Shown: positions 16,341-25,445 of the stretch, one piece after another
Position numbering within the stretch: position 1 is the stretch's first letter
How the letters are laid out: each line of letters begins with the position of its first letter
Assembly (NCBI GenBank): GCA_963811635.1
Contig: CAWESB010000005.1
Span: 62,001-126,000 of the forward strand
Length of the DNA: 64,000 bases
Direction of reading: 5' to 3'
Origin: JAIBJN01 sp963811635
Lineage (GTDB): Bacteria; Actinomycetota; Thermoleophilia; Gaiellales; Gaiellaceae
Made by a program: the position numbers and the translations under genes
Notes under the pieces: model-generated
Told to the model about the DNA's origin: nothing
The model's input: the letters and a program-made list of their open reading frames with translations, nothing else
Databases searched by the model: none

Positions 16341-17018
16341 TTACCCGAAGAGGGTGAGATCAGGCTCGCGCTCGCCGCGTAGAAGCTCCAGGTCGACTTC
16401 GACGCACGCGATCCCGCGCGAGGCGGCGAGCGTCGCCGCCTGCGGCTGAATGCGCTGCGCGGCGAGGATGCCGCGGCAGGCGTCCTTGGCGGCGTCCCCG
16501 CGGATGCGCTCGAGGTAGCGGGAGAGCTGCTCGACCGCGTCGATCGTCGCGACGCGCTTGATCTCGACCGCCACCCAATCCTCGCCGTCGCGGCACATGA
16601 GATCGACCGGGCCAATATCGGTCGGCCACTCGCGGCGGACGAGGCGCAGCCCGGGCTCGAGCGCGTCGGGCGCGCCGGCGAGCGCCTCCTGGAGGTCGCG
16701 CTCGACTCCGTCCTTCTCGAGCGGGGCCGCCTCGCCCATCTCGTGGTCGATGTCGCTCAGCACCTCGCGCACGACGATCTCGAGCCGATCCTCGCTCTTG
16801 CCGGCCCGCTTGCGGACGACGAGGCGCTCGAGGGGGTCGCCCTCCGGCTCGATCACAGTGGGCGGGGTCATCCAGTTGAGCGGCTTGTAGCCGCCCGCGT
16901 CGGCGTGCACGAGCACCGAGCCGTCCGACTTGAGCATGAGCAGACGGGTGGACTCAGGCAGGAGCGCGGTCAGACGGCCGGTGTAGCGGACCTCGCAGCG
17001 GGCGACGATGAGGCGCAC
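16341..17018 (-). CDS. nucS: Mismatch-specific endonuclease NucS/EndoMS
   Basis: 225 residues from a GTG at 17018 (longer upstream frames are spurious since they run antisense to the next gene). N-terminal DNA-binding half (VRLIVARCEVRYTGRL...LLMLKSDGSVLVHADAGGYKPLNWM) and C-terminal nuclease half with the RecB-like catalytic motif (GPVDLMCRD...WVAVEIKR: Asp, Glu, Lys). NucS cuts both strands at G-T, G-G and T-T mismatches and replaces MutSL in actinobacteria. It is transcribed divergently from the methyltransferase/MTHFR gene with a 78-base spacer. Confidence 0.93.
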   Translation of the reverse strand: MRLIVARCEVRYTGRLTALLPESTRLLMLKSDGSVLVHADAGGYKPLNWMTPPTVIEPEGDPLERLVVRKRAGKSEDRLEIVVREVLSDIDHEMGEAAPLEKDGVERDLQEALAGAPDALEPGLRLVRREWPTDIGPVDLMCRDGEDWVAVEIKRVATIDAVEQLSRYLERIRGDAAKDACRGILAAQRIQPQAATLAASRGIACVEVDLELLRGEREPDLTLFG

Positions 17019-17081
17019 GGCCGCGGACCGTATCGGCGCTTTCGGACGTGTCTCGGAAGCGACCGACCCACGCGCGGGCGC

Positions 17082-17087
17082 TAGGCT
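17082..17087 (+). promoter_or_regulatory. -10 box TAGGCT for the methyltransferase/MTHFR gene
   Basis: Nine bases before ATG 17097, in the short divergent spacer with nucS. Confidence 0.45.
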
Positions 17088-17096
17088 CAGGCCTGG

Positions 17097-18920
17097 ATGA
17101 GCAGGTTCGAGGAGCGGCTGGCCGAGGACCGCGTCGTCGTCAGCGACGGCGGCACCGGCGCGCTTCTCAGCGCTGCGGTCCCCAGGCTCCGGTGCCCGGA
17201 GGAGGCCAACCTCAAGGCGCCGGAGGCGGTGATCGGCATCCACGCCGGCTTCATCCGCGCGGGCGCCGAGCTGATCGAGACGAACACCTTCGGGGCGAAC
17301 CGCAGGAAGCTGTCGGCGCAGTACCTCGACGAGCGGCTCGAAGAGATCGTCGAGCGCGGCGTGAAGCTCGCTCGCGAGGCGCGCGAGGTCGCCGGCGTTC
17401 CCGTGCTGATCGGCGGGGCGATCGGGCCCCTGGGCGACCTGGAGGGCTCGACGGGCGCCGAGGACGCCTACGCCGTGTTCCACGAGCAGGCTCGCCTCCT
17501 CGAAGGGCGCGGCGTCGACCTCTTCCTGGTCGAGACGTTCTACGAGCTCGACGAGCTGGAGACGGCCGTCCGCGCCGTCCAGGACGTGTCCTCGCTGCCG
17601 ATCGTCGCCCAGCTCACCTTCGACGAGGACGGCGAGACCCTGGCGGGCGTGCACGGCGCCGACGCGGTCGCGCGCCTCAGCGCGCTGGGGGTGGCAGCCG
17701 TCGGCGCCAACTGCGGCCTCGGCCCGCAGGCGGCCCTCGCCGCCCTGGGGGAGATGTCAGCGGTCGCCAACGGCCTGCCGCTGACCGCGCAGCCCAACGT
17801 CGGCCTACCCAGCCGTTCCGGCGGCCGCATCGTCTACCCACACGCGACTCCGGACTACTTCGCCGAGTTCGCCGCGCAAGCGCGAAGCCGGGGCGCGAAG
17901 GTGATCGGCGGCTGTTGTGGAACGACGCCGGCCCAGATCGGCGCGATTCGCGCTGCGCTCGAGGAGGGCCGCGAGCCGCGCGTTCCGCTCTTCGTCGTGG
18001 AGCGCGAGGTCGCCAAGGCTGCCCTGCCCGCGCTCCGCGGCCGCACGCTCCTGGAGGAGCGGCTCGAAGCCGGCGAGTGGGTCGTCTCCGTCGAGCTCGA
18101 CCCGCCCAAGGGCACGAACATTGAGTCGATGCTGGGCGCTGCGGCCCGGCTCCAGGCCTCGGACGCGGTGCACGTCGTGGACATCAACGACAACCCGATG
18201 GCGCGCGCCCGGCTGTCCGCGCTCATGGCCGCCGCGGTGATCGAGCGAACGGTGCAGATCGAGACGATCCCGCACGTGACCCCGCGGGACTCGTCGGTCA
18301 TGGGCCTCCAGTCCCAGCTCCTCGGCGCCCACGCGGAGGGCGTCCGGAACGTCCTCGCGGTCACCGGCGACCCGCCGCACGTCGGCGACTACCCCGGCTC
18401 GAGCGGCGTCTACGACGTGGACGCGATCGGCCTCGTGACGCTCCTCGGCCATCTCAACCACGGGGAGGACTACTCCGGCAAGGCGATCGACGCGCCGACC
18501 TCGTTCTACGTCGGCGTCGCGGTGAACCCCTCGTCGGAGAACCTCGACCGCGAGGTCGAGCGCTTCCGGCGCAAGGTCGACGCCGGCGCCCGCTTCGCCA
18601 TGACCCAGGCGCTGTTCGACATCGAGTACCTCGACCGCTTTCTCGACAGGCTGGGCGGAGAGTCCCCGATCCCGCTGCTCGTCGGAGTGTGGCCGCTCAC
18701 GAGCTACCAGCTGGCGTTCAGGCTCCACAACGAGGTACCGGGAATCACGATCCCGGAGGCCGTTCAGGAGCGGCTCGACGCCGTCGGGCCGGACGCCCGC
18801 TCCGTGGGCTTCGAGCTCGCCCGGGGGCTGGCCGAGGAGGCAAGGAAGCGCGCAGGCGGCATCTACATCGTGCCGCCGTTCAAGGAGCCCGACGCAGCTT
18901 TGGAGCTGCTCGCGCCCTAG
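17097..18920 (+). CDS. Bifunctional homocysteine S-methyltransferase / methylenetetrahydrofolate reductase
   Basis: 607 residues. The N-terminal ~290 residues are a homocysteine methyltransferase barrel with zinc cysteines in GANCGLG (about 204) and GGCCGTT (about 269-270). The C-terminal ~300 residues are a MetF-type reductase (VSVELDPPKGTN start; LLAVTGDPPH; FAMTQALFD). The fusion couples formation of methyl-THF to methionine synthesis. The cobalamin and folate domains of MetH are missing, so the methyl donor of the first domain is open (methyl-THF or S-methylmethionine type). Alone upstream of pdxS. Confidence 0.9.
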   Translation: MSRFEERLAEDRVVVSDGGTGALLSAAVPRLRCPEEANLKAPEAVIGIHAGFIRAGAELIETNTFGANRRKLSAQYLDERLEEIVERGVKLAREAREVAGVPVLIGGAIGPLGDLEGSTGAEDAYAVFHEQARLLEGRGVDLFLVETFYELDELETAVRAVQDVSSLPIVAQLTFDEDGETLAGVHGADAVARLSALGVAAVGANCGLGPQAALAALGEMSAVANGLPLTAQPNVGLPSRSGGRIVYPHATPDYFAEFAAQARSRGAKVIGGCCGTTPAQIGAIRAALEEGREPRVPLFVVEREVAKAALPALRGRTLLEERLEAGEWVVSVELDPPKGTNIESMLGAAARLQASDAVHVVDINDNPMARARLSALMAAAVIERTVQIETIPHVTPRDSSVMGLQSQLLGAHAEGVRNVLAVTGDPPHVGDYPGSSGVYDVDAIGLVTLLGHLNHGEDYSGKAIDAPTSFYVGVAVNPSSENLDREVERFRRKVDAGARFAMTQALFDIEYLDRFLDRLGGESPIPLLVGVWPLTSYQLAFRLHNEVPGITIPEAVQERLDAVGPDARSVGFELARGLAEEARKRAGGIYIVPPFKEPDAALELLAP

Positions 18921-18921
18921 A

Positions 18922-18927
18922 TACACT
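18922..18927 (+). promoter_or_regulatory. -10 box TACACT for pdxS
   Basis: Six bases before ATG 18934 and overlapping the end of the preceding gene; suggests a leaderless pdxS message. Confidence 0.5.
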
Positions 18928-18933
18928 CTCCGC

Positions 18934-19818
18934 ATGGCCGAGCTCGGAACGATGCGGGTCAAGAGCGGTCTCGCCGAGATGCTCAAGGGCGGCGTGATCA
19001 TGGATGTGACGAGCGCCGAGCAGGCGCAGATCGCGGAGGAGGCCGGTGCGGTCTCGGTGATGGCGCTCGAGCGCGTCCCCGCCGACATCCGCGCCGAGGG
19101 CGGCGTCGCCCGCATGGCGGATCCGACCAAGATCCAGGAGATCCAGGAGACGGTCTCCATCCCGGTGATGGCGAAGGCGCGCATCGGTCATTTCGTCGAG
19201 GCGCAGATCCTGGAGGCGCTCGAGGTCGACTACATCGACGAGAGCGAGGTGCTCACGCCCGCCGACGAGCGCCACCACATCGACAAGTGGGCCTTCCGCG
19301 TCCCCTTCGTCTGCGGCTGTCGCAACCTGGGCGAGGCGCTGCGGCGCCTGAGCGAGGGCGCGGCCATGATCCGCACGAAGGGCGAGGCGGGCACGGGCGA
19401 CATCGTCAACGCCGTCCGCCACATGCGCGCGGTCTTCGGCGACATCCGCCGCCTGGGGACGCTCTCCCCCGAGGAGCTCTACACCGAGGCGAAGGAGCTG
19501 CAGGCTCCGTTCGAGCTCGTCCGCTGGGTGGCCGAGAACGGGCGTCTGCCCGTTGTCACGTTCACCGCCGGCGGGATTGCCACCCCTGCGGATGCGGCGT
19601 TGTGCATGCAGCTGGGCGCCGACGGCGTCTTCGTCGGCTCGGGCATCTTCAAGTCGGCCGACCCGCTCGCCCGCGCGAAGGCGATCGTCGAGGCGACCAC
19701 GCATTTCTCCGACCCCGAGATCCTCGCCCGCGTCTCCACCGGCCTCGGCGAGCCCATGCGCGGCCTCGACGCCGCCGCTCTCGCCCCCGAAGAGCTCCTC
19801 GAAACCCGCGGCTGGTAG
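18934..19818 (+). CDS. pdxS: Pyridoxal 5'-phosphate synthase subunit PdxS
   Basis: 294 residues, full length. Makes PLP from ribose 5-phosphate, glyceraldehyde 3-phosphate and ammonia. Conserved motifs include GGVIMDVTSAEQAQIAEEAGA, the Lys of MAKARIGH, VCGCRNLGEALRR and RTKGEAGTGD. Works with the glutaminase PdxT, encoded about 100 bases downstream. Confidence 0.97.
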   Translation: MAELGTMRVKSGLAEMLKGGVIMDVTSAEQAQIAEEAGAVSVMALERVPADIRAEGGVARMADPTKIQEIQETVSIPVMAKARIGHFVEAQILEALEVDYIDESEVLTPADERHHIDKWAFRVPFVCGCRNLGEALRRLSEGAAMIRTKGEAGTGDIVNAVRHMRAVFGDIRRLGTLSPEELYTEAKELQAPFELVRWVAENGRLPVVTFTAGGIATPADAALCMQLGADGVFVGSGIFKSADPLARAKAIVEATTHFSDPEILARVSTGLGEPMRGLDAAALAPEELLETRGW

Positions 19819-19886
19819 GGCGCGCTCTCGGCGCCTTCCGGTCACAGACACGTGATCATTTCGCGGGTACGCTCGAAGCGGGGGTA

Positions 19887-19915
19887 GAGGGGCCGAAGGC
19901 CCCCGGGGGTACAGT
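19887..19915 (+). promoter_or_regulatory. Hairpin and possible -10 box upstream of pdxT
   Basis: ggggccgaaggcccc (6-bp stem, 3-base loop) is followed by TACAGT at 19910-19915, nine bases before the pdxT ATG. It may partly end the pdxS transcript and start a new one. Confidence 0.4.
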
Positions 19916-19924
19916 TTCACGGGC

Positions 19925-20491
19925 ATGAGCGACGCGCCTCGCATCGGGATCCTGGCCGTTCAGGGCAACTTTCGAGAGCACGCGACGATGCTGCGGCGGC
20001 TTGGCGCGGAGCCGGTCGAGGTGCGCAAGCCCGAGCAGCTCGACGGCCTCGACGGGCTGATCGTGCCGGGCGGTGAGTCGACGGCGATCGCACGCCTGAT
20101 GCGGGTCTACGGGCTCGACGAGCCGGTCGCCGGGTTCTCCGGCCCGATGTTCGGGACGTGTGCCGGGATGATCCTCTTCGACCGCAGCCACCTCGGTCTC
20201 CTGGACGTCGACGCGACCAGGAACGCCTACGGCCGCCAGGTCGCGAGCTTCGAGGCCGACATCGAGCTGACGGGCGAGGAGGAGCCGGTGCGCGGCGTCT
20301 TCATCCGGGCCCCACGGGTCTCCGAGGCAGGGGAGGGCGTCGAGGTGCTGGGCCGCCTCGACGACGAGCCGGTGCTCGTCCGCGAGGGCCGCATCCTCGC
20401 CGCCTCGTTCCACCCCGAGCTCACGGACGACACGCGCGTGCACGAGCGATTCCTGGAGATGGTCAGGGAGGAGGAGCGTGTCCGGGCATAG
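19925..20491 (+). CDS. pdxT: Pyridoxal 5'-phosphate synthase glutaminase subunit PdxT
   Basis: 188 residues. Class-I glutaminase that feeds ammonia to PdxS: ILAVQGNFREH start, PGGESTA oxyanion region, nucleophile Cys in GTCAGM (about 79), and the catalytic FHPELT near 160. The 3' end overlaps yebC by 14 bases. Confidence 0.97.
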   Translation: MSDAPRIGILAVQGNFREHATMLRRLGAEPVEVRKPEQLDGLDGLIVPGGESTAIARLMRVYGLDEPVAGFSGPMFGTCAGMILFDRSHLGLLDVDATRNAYGRQVASFEADIELTGEEEPVRGVFIRAPRVSEAGEGVEVLGRLDDEPVLVREGRILAASFHPELTDDTRVHERFLEMVREEERVRA

Positions 20492-21233
20492 CAAGTGGTC
20501 GAGCATCAAGCACAAGAAGGGGGCGGCCGACGCCAAGCGCGGCAAGCTCTTCTCGAAGCTGACGCGGGCGATCATCGTCGCCTCGCGCGAGGGCGGCCCG
20601 GATCCGGACGCCAACGCGACGCTCGCGACCGCGATCCAGAAGGCGCGCGACAACTCGATGCCGAAGGACAACATCGAGCGCGCGATCGCCCGCGGCGCCG
20701 GGGCGAGCGCGGACGGCGAGTCCTACGAGACCGTGACCTACGAGGGCTACGGCGCCGGGGGCGTCGCCGTTTTCGTCGAGGCCCTCACCGACAACCGCAA
20801 TCGCACGGCCGCCGAGGTGCGCCACGTCTTCGCCAAGAGCGACGGCAACCTGGGGACGAGCGGAGCGGTGGCGTGGCTCTTCGAACGGAAGGGCGTCGTC
20901 ATCGTCTCCGCCGACGCAGTGGACGAGGACGAGCTCATGCTCGTCGCGGCCGACGGGGGCGCCGAGGACGTCGACCTCGACGGCTCCAGCTACCAGGTGA
21001 CCGCGTCGCCGGACGATCTCGCCGCGGTGCGGGCGGCCCTCGACGCGGCGGGCATCGCCTACGAGTCGGCCGAGCTGACGATGCTGCCGAAGACCACCGT
21101 CGCGATCGAGGACGAGGGCACCGCCAAGAAGCTCCTCCGCCTGATGGACGCGCTCGAGGAGAACGACGACGTCCAGGCCGTGTACGCGAACTTCGACATC
21201 CCCGAGGGGATCCTCGAAGCGGTCGCGGCCTAG
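20478..21233 (+). CDS. YebC/PmpR family DNA-binding regulator
   Basis: 251 residues; starts MSGHSKWSSIKHKKGAADAKR, the YebC/TACO1 signature, and continues through all three domains. Members have been described as transcription regulators and as factors relieving ribosome stalling. GTG start inside the pdxT gene with GGAGGAGC upstream. It leads towards ruvCAB, a conserved neighbourhood. Confidence 0.95.
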   Translation: MSGHSKWSSIKHKKGAADAKRGKLFSKLTRAIIVASREGGPDPDANATLATAIQKARDNSMPKDNIERAIARGAGASADGESYETVTYEGYGAGGVAVFVEALTDNRNRTAAEVRHVFAKSDGNLGTSGAVAWLFERKGVVIVSADAVDEDELMLVAADGGAEDVDLDGSSYQVTASPDDLAAVRAALDAAGIAYESAELTMLPKTTVAIEDEGTAKKLLRLMDALEENDDVQAVYANFDIPEGILEAVAA

Positions 21234-21287
21234 GCGCGGAGGCCTGTCTCCAGTTCGTCCGCACGCCCGCCGATACTTGACTGCGCC

Positions 21288-21512
21288 ATGCAGATCGAGA
21301 TCAGCGACCCTGCCTACATGGACTCCCTCCGTGCGTACCTCCAGCAAGCAGGGTGTCCCAGCGAGCGTCGCACTGACGAGATCGTCGAGGTCCTCGTCCT
21401 CCGCTCTCCGGACGAGCCCATGTCCGAGTCGGACATGCGGATGAGGATCTTCGGGCACCTGCGCGAGTGGTGCTCCGACCACCCCGGCGTCAAGGCCAAC
21501 CTGCTCTCCTGA
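21288..21512 (+). CDS. Conserved small protein, unknown function
   Basis: 74 residues, soluble and acidic, no recognised domain. Its position between yebC and ruvC and a possible -10 (GATACT, 21272-21277) ten bases upstream support a real gene. One cysteine pair (GCPSE, WCSDH). Confidence 0.65.
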   Translation: MQIEISDPAYMDSLRAYLQQAGCPSERRTDEIVEVLVLRSPDEPMSESDMRMRIFGHLREWCSDHPGVKANLLS

Positions 21513-21559
21513 GCCCACGGCCGGACGCCGCGCGCCGGAGGAACGTCCGGGCCCGCGCC

Positions 21560-21565
21560 TAACCT
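21560..21565 (+). promoter_or_regulatory. -10 box TAACCT for ruvCAB
   Basis: Six bases before the GTG of ruvC. No GAAC-N4-GTTC SOS box is seen upstream. Confidence 0.5.
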
Positions 21566-21571
21566 CGACTC

Positions 21572-22069
21572 GTGAAGGTCCTCGGCATCGACCCGGGAAC
21601 AGCAGCGTGCGGATTCGGCATCGTGCATGCAAGCGGCGGCCGCCTCAGGGCGGTGGAGTACGGCTGGTGGGAGACATCGCCCCGCGACGCGCCGGCTGCT
21701 CGGCTGAGGCGGATCCACGACGAGGTGGCGGAGCTCATCGCCCGGCACGAGCCGGAGGCCGTCGCGCTCGAGGAATCCTTCGTCGGCGCCGACGCCCGTA
21801 TCGCGCTCTCCGTCGGACAGGCGCGCGGCGCCGTGCTCGTCGCCTGCGCGGTCGCTGAGGTGCCCTGCACGGAGTATCCGCCTGCGACGGTGAAGCAGGC
21901 CGTCTGTGGCTACGGACGGGCCGAGAAGGATCAGATGCAGCGCATGGTGCGCAGCGTCCTCGGGCTCGCCGAGATCCCGCGGCCGCACCACGCCGCCGAC
22001 GCGCTCGCGGTCGCGATCTGCCACGCGCTCGCGCCACCGCTCCTCGCGATCGCCGGAGGCCGGCGGTGA
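21572..22069 (+). CDS. ruvC: Crossover junction endodeoxyribonuclease RuvC
   Basis: 165 residues. Resolves Holliday junctions. Acidic active site: Asp in GIDPGTAACGFG, Glu in ALEESFV, and the C-terminal HHAADALAVA pair. GTG start; the 3' end overlaps ruvA (GTGA). Confidence 0.96.
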   Translation: MKVLGIDPGTAACGFGIVHASGGRLRAVEYGWWETSPRDAPAARLRRIHDEVAELIARHEPEAVALEESFVGADARIALSVGQARGAVLVACAVAEVPCTEYPPATVKQAVCGYGRAEKDQMQRMVRSVLGLAEIPRPHHAADALAVAICHALAPPLLAIAGGRR

Positions 22070-22638
22070 TCGCGCGGCTCCGGGGCAAGCCCGTCGTCCA
22101 CGACGCTGACGGCCTCGTCCTGGACGTCGGCGGGGTCGGCTACCGGTTGCTCGCGACACCGACCGCGATCCGGAAGGCAGACGGCGTCGACGAGGCCGTG
22201 ATCGAGACCCACCTCCACGTCCGCGAGGACGCGCTGCAGCTCTTCGGCTTCGCCGACGCGGCGGAGCGTGAGCTCTTCGAGCAGCTGCTCGCCGTCTCCG
22301 GCGTCGGGCCGAAGGTGGCGCTCGCGATCGTGTCCGGCTACTCGCCCGGCGAGCTCAGGCGCGCAATCGTGCGCGAGGACGACGCCCTCTTCCAGACCAT
22401 CCCCGGCATCGGCAAGAAGACCGCCCAGCGCGTCGTGCTGGAGCTGAAGGAGCGGATCGCGCCGCTCGTCGCCGTCGACGAGTCGCCCCACCTGGGCGCC
22501 GGCGACGGGCACATCGTCGCCCGCGACGCGCTCGTCGAGCTCGGCTACACGACGGCCGAGGCGGAGCAGCGCCTGGCCGAGATCGACCCCGACCTGCCGC
22601 CGGCGGAGCGCGTCCGCCAAGCCCTGCGAGCCGCATGA
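22066..22638 (+). CDS. ruvA: Holliday junction DNA helicase subunit RuvA
   Basis: 190 residues. N-terminal OB fold (IARLRGKPVVHDADGLVLDVGGVGYRL), the two helix-hairpin-helix motifs (LLAVSGVGPKVAL and FQTIPGIGKKTAQR) and a C-terminal RuvB-binding domain. GTG start overlapping ruvC; the end overlaps ruvB (ATGA). Confidence 0.96.
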   Translation: MIARLRGKPVVHDADGLVLDVGGVGYRLLATPTAIRKADGVDEAVIETHLHVREDALQLFGFADAAERELFEQLLAVSGVGPKVALAIVSGYSPGELRRAIVREDDALFQTIPGIGKKTAQRVVLELKERIAPLVAVDESPHLGAGDGHIVARDALVELGYTTAEAEQRLAEIDPDLPPAERVRQALRAA

Positions 22639-23645
22639 GCGAGCGCGTGACGACATCCGTGCTCGTCGCGGACGAGGAGGAGCTCGACCGCTCGCTGCGT
22701 CCCCGCTCGCTGAGCGAGTTCGTCGGCCAGGAGCGGGTCAAGGAACAGCTCGGGATCGCGCTCGAGGCGGCGAAGGGGAGGGGGGAGGCGCTCGACCACG
22801 TGCTCCTCGCCGGCCCGCCCGGCCTGGGAAAGACGAGCCTCGCCTTCATCATCCGCGAGGAGCTCGGTGTCGGCCTACGCTCCGTCGCCGGCCCGGCGCT
22901 CGAGCGCAAAGGCGACATGGCTGCGATCCTCACGTCCCTCGAGGAGCGCGACGTGCTCTTCGTGGACGAGATCCATCGGCTCAACCGGGCCGTAGAGGAG
23001 ATCCTCTACCCGGCCCTCGAGGACTTCCGGCTGGACATCATCGTCGGCCAGGGGCCGGCCGCACGGACGCTCACGCTCGACTTGCCGCCCTTCACGCTGG
23101 TCGGGGCGACGACCAGGACGGGCCTCCTGACCACGCCGCTTCGCGACCGCTTCGGCATGACCTATCGGCTGGAGCACTACGAGCCGGAGGAGTTGGCAAT
23201 CATCGTCCGCCGCTCGGCCCGCATCCTGGACGTGGGGATCGCCGAGGACGCCGCCAAGGAGATCGCCCGCCGCGCCCGCGGCACGCCGCGCGTGGCCAAC
23301 CGCATTCTCCGGCGCGTCCGCGACGTGGCCGAGGTGCGCCACGACGGCGCCGTCAGCCTCGACGTCGCGCGGGAAGCGCTCGATCTGCTGGAGGTGGACG
23401 GGCACGGCCTCGAGCGCGTCGACCGGGGCCTGCTCGACGCAATCGTCAGGAAGTTCGACGGCGGCCCGGTGGGGCTCTCGACGCTCGCGGTCGCGCTCGG
23501 CGAGGAGCCGGACACGATCGAGGACGTCTACGAGCCGTACCTGCTCCAACTCGGCCTCATCCAACGCACGCCCCGAGGCAGGATCGTGACGAAGCTCGGC
23601 CGAGCGTACGCCGGCGGGATAGCCGTCGAGGACGCCCTCTTCTAG
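22635..23645 (+). CDS. ruvB: Holliday junction DNA helicase motor RuvB
   Basis: 336 residues. AAA+ ATPase: Walker A GPPGLGKTSL (about 55-64), Walker B LFVDEIHRL, sensor GATTRTGLLT, and the C-terminal winged helix. Drives branch migration with RuvA. Last gene of the ruvCAB operon. Confidence 0.97.
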   Translation: MSERVTTSVLVADEEELDRSLRPRSLSEFVGQERVKEQLGIALEAAKGRGEALDHVLLAGPPGLGKTSLAFIIREELGVGLRSVAGPALERKGDMAAILTSLEERDVLFVDEIHRLNRAVEEILYPALEDFRLDIIVGQGPAARTLTLDLPPFTLVGATTRTGLLTTPLRDRFGMTYRLEHYEPEELAIIVRRSARILDVGIAEDAAKEIARRARGTPRVANRILRRVRDVAEVRHDGAVSLDVAREALDLLEVDGHGLERVDRGLLDAIVRKFDGGPVGLSTLAVALGEEPDTIEDVYEPYLLQLGLIQRTPRGRIVTKLGRAYAGGIAVEDALF

Positions 23646-23855
23646 CCCGTCGTCCCGCCCGGCCGGAGGTGGGAGGCCACAGGCCGCCCTATATTCGTCC
23701 GCCTCCGGAATCGTCTCCACCGGCGATCGTAGCCTCGTGCGCCACCCCTGAAGGGTGCCCAGCTCGTGTGCTACCTTCGAGCGCGACCCCGGGACTCCGC
23801 CGACGCCATGTCGGCGCGGGGAAGTACGAAAAACCACCGAGAGAGGGGAGATCTC

Positions 23856-25391
23856 TTGCGGAAACTCATGCTGCTGCTTGCGGCGTTGACGGTGGCGCTG
23901 GCGCTGCCGCCGCTCAGCTCGACAGCCGTAACGGCGGACTCGAGCGCACTTCGCAACGCGGTTACGGTCGCCGGCATCATGCAACACGAACAGGCGCTCC
24001 AGGCGATCGCCAACCAAAACGGGGGCACACGGGCCTCCGGCACCTCGGGCTTCGACGCCTCGCTCGCCTACGTCAAGGGGGAGCTCGAGGCGACGGGCTA
24101 CTACGACGTCACCGTTCAGCCGTTCCTGTTCGACGTCTTCCGCGAGTTGGCGACGCCGATCTTCCAGCGGCTCTCGCCCGCGCCGCGGAACTTCGTGGCC
24201 AACGAGGACTTCATCACGATGGACTACTCGGAGACTGGCGACGTCACGGGCACGCTCGTGGCAACCAACGACATCGTCATCCCGCCGGGAGCCCAGGCAA
24301 GCACCTCCAACAGCGGCTGCGAGCCCGGCGATTTCACGGCGGCGTCCACGACCGAGCCGCAGGTGGCGCTGATCCAGCGCGGGACGTGCGACTTCCACGT
24401 CAAGGCGGAGAACGCACAGGCCGCCGGGTATGACGCGGCGATCATCTTCAACGAGGGTCAGCCGGGCCGCGACGAGACGCTCGCCGGCACCCTCACCGCG
24501 GATGACCTGTCGACGATCCCCGTGATCGGCACGAGCTTCGCCATCGGCGAAGAGCTGTACAACCAGGTCAACGCCGGAAGCGTCACCGTCCGCGTGGCGA
24601 CCACGACGGAGATCCGGCGCGACGTGCCGACCGCGAACCTGCTCGCCACCACGAAGACCGGTCGCGTTGACCGCCAGGTCGTGGTCGGAGCCCACCTGGA
24701 CTCCGTTCCGGAAGGCCCGGGCATCAACGACAACGGCTCCGGGACCTCGCAGAACCTGGAGATCGCACTGCAGATGGCCGACCTCAACGTGAAGCCGGTC
24801 AACCAGGTGCGGTTCGCGTGGTGGGGTGCCGAGGAGGCAGGTCTGATCGGCTCGCAGTTCTACGTCGACTCGCTCAGCGCTCGTCAGGTCAAGAACACCG
24901 CCGTCAACCTGAACTTCGACATGGTTGGCTCGCCCAACTTCGTCAGGTTCGTCTACGACGGCGACGCGTCGGACACCGACTCGCTGGCCTCGACCGGCTC
25001 CGGCGTCGTCGAGGACGTCTTCCTCAAGTACTTCGCCTCGCAGCAGCTCGCCACCGAGCCGACGGCCTTCGACGGCCGCTCGGACTACGACGCGTTCATC
25101 AGCGTCGGGATCCCGGCCGGCGGTCTGTTCACCGGCGCGGAGGGCGTGAAGACGGCCGCGGAGGCGGCGATCTACGGCGGTACCGCCGGGGTTGCGTACG
25201 ACCACTGCTACCACCAGGCCTGTGACACCATCACCAACCTCTCCAGCACGGCGCTCGACCAGATGTCGGACGCCTCTGCGCACGCCACGCTCGCGTTCGC
25301 GATGACCAACTCGGCCATCGAGGGCACGGACAAGGGCAAGGGGAAGGCGAAGGGCCACGCCGACTTCCTAGGCTCGCTGCTCCGGAAGTAG
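23856..25391 (+). CDS. Secreted M28 aminopeptidase with PA domain
   Basis: 511 residues from TTG at 23856, chosen because GAGAGGGGAG sits just before it and a clean signal peptide follows (RKLMLLLAALTVALA); a longer frame to 23766 adds a non-signal N-terminus. PA domain (about residues 120-250; VALIQRGTCDFHVKAENAQAAG). M28 zinc site: AHLDSVPEGPGINDNGSG, GAEEAGLIGS, NFDMVGSPN and the C-terminal HCYHQACDT histidine. Related to the decayed copy at 3825-5483. The C-terminus is lysine-rich (KGKGKAKG). Likely releases N-terminal amino acids outside the cell. Confidence 0.92.
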   Translation: MRKLMLLLAALTVALALPPLSSTAVTADSSALRNAVTVAGIMQHEQALQAIANQNGGTRASGTSGFDASLAYVKGELEATGYYDVTVQPFLFDVFRELATPIFQRLSPAPRNFVANEDFITMDYSETGDVTGTLVATNDIVIPPGAQASTSNSGCEPGDFTAASTTEPQVALIQRGTCDFHVKAENAQAAGYDAAIIFNEGQPGRDETLAGTLTADDLSTIPVIGTSFAIGEELYNQVNAGSVTVRVATTTEIRRDVPTANLLATTKTGRVDRQVVVGAHLDSVPEGPGINDNGSGTSQNLEIALQMADLNVKPVNQVRFAWWGAEEAGLIGSQFYVDSLSARQVKNTAVNLNFDMVGSPNFVRFVYDGDASDTDSLASTGSGVVEDVFLKYFASQQLATEPTAFDGRSDYDAFISVGIPAGGLFTGAEGVKTAAEAAIYGGTAGVAYDHCYHQACDTITNLSSTALDQMSDASAHATLAFAMTNSAIEGTDKGKGKAKGHADFLGSLLRK

Positions 25392-25412
25392 CGTCGGAAG
25401 TCCTTGGCACGA

Positions 25413-25440
25413 CGAGGGGCCGGCAACCGCCGGCCCCTCG
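25413..25440. terminator. Bidirectional terminator
   Basis: Perfect 12-bp stem cgaggggccggc / gccggcccctcg with a 4-base loop, then cgtttct. Lies between the M28 gene and the convergent hypothetical gene. Confidence 0.85.
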
Positions 25441-25445
25441 CGTTT

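Noticed and set aside
17019..17096. SAM or cobalamin riboswitch upstream of the methyltransferase/MTHFR gene
   Set aside because: Only 78 bases are free, much of it promoter, with none of the conserved riboswitch cores.
21520..21571. Possible LexA box upstream of ruvC
   Set aside because: gaacgtccgggc lacks the GTTC half-site; no GAAC-N4-GTTC pattern is present.
22875..25358. 827-codon open frame on the minus strand opposite ruvB and the M28 gene
   Set aside because: Composition is Arg/Val/Asp-rich without domains; it is the usual antisense shadow of GC-rich codons. The plus-strand genes have clear motifs.
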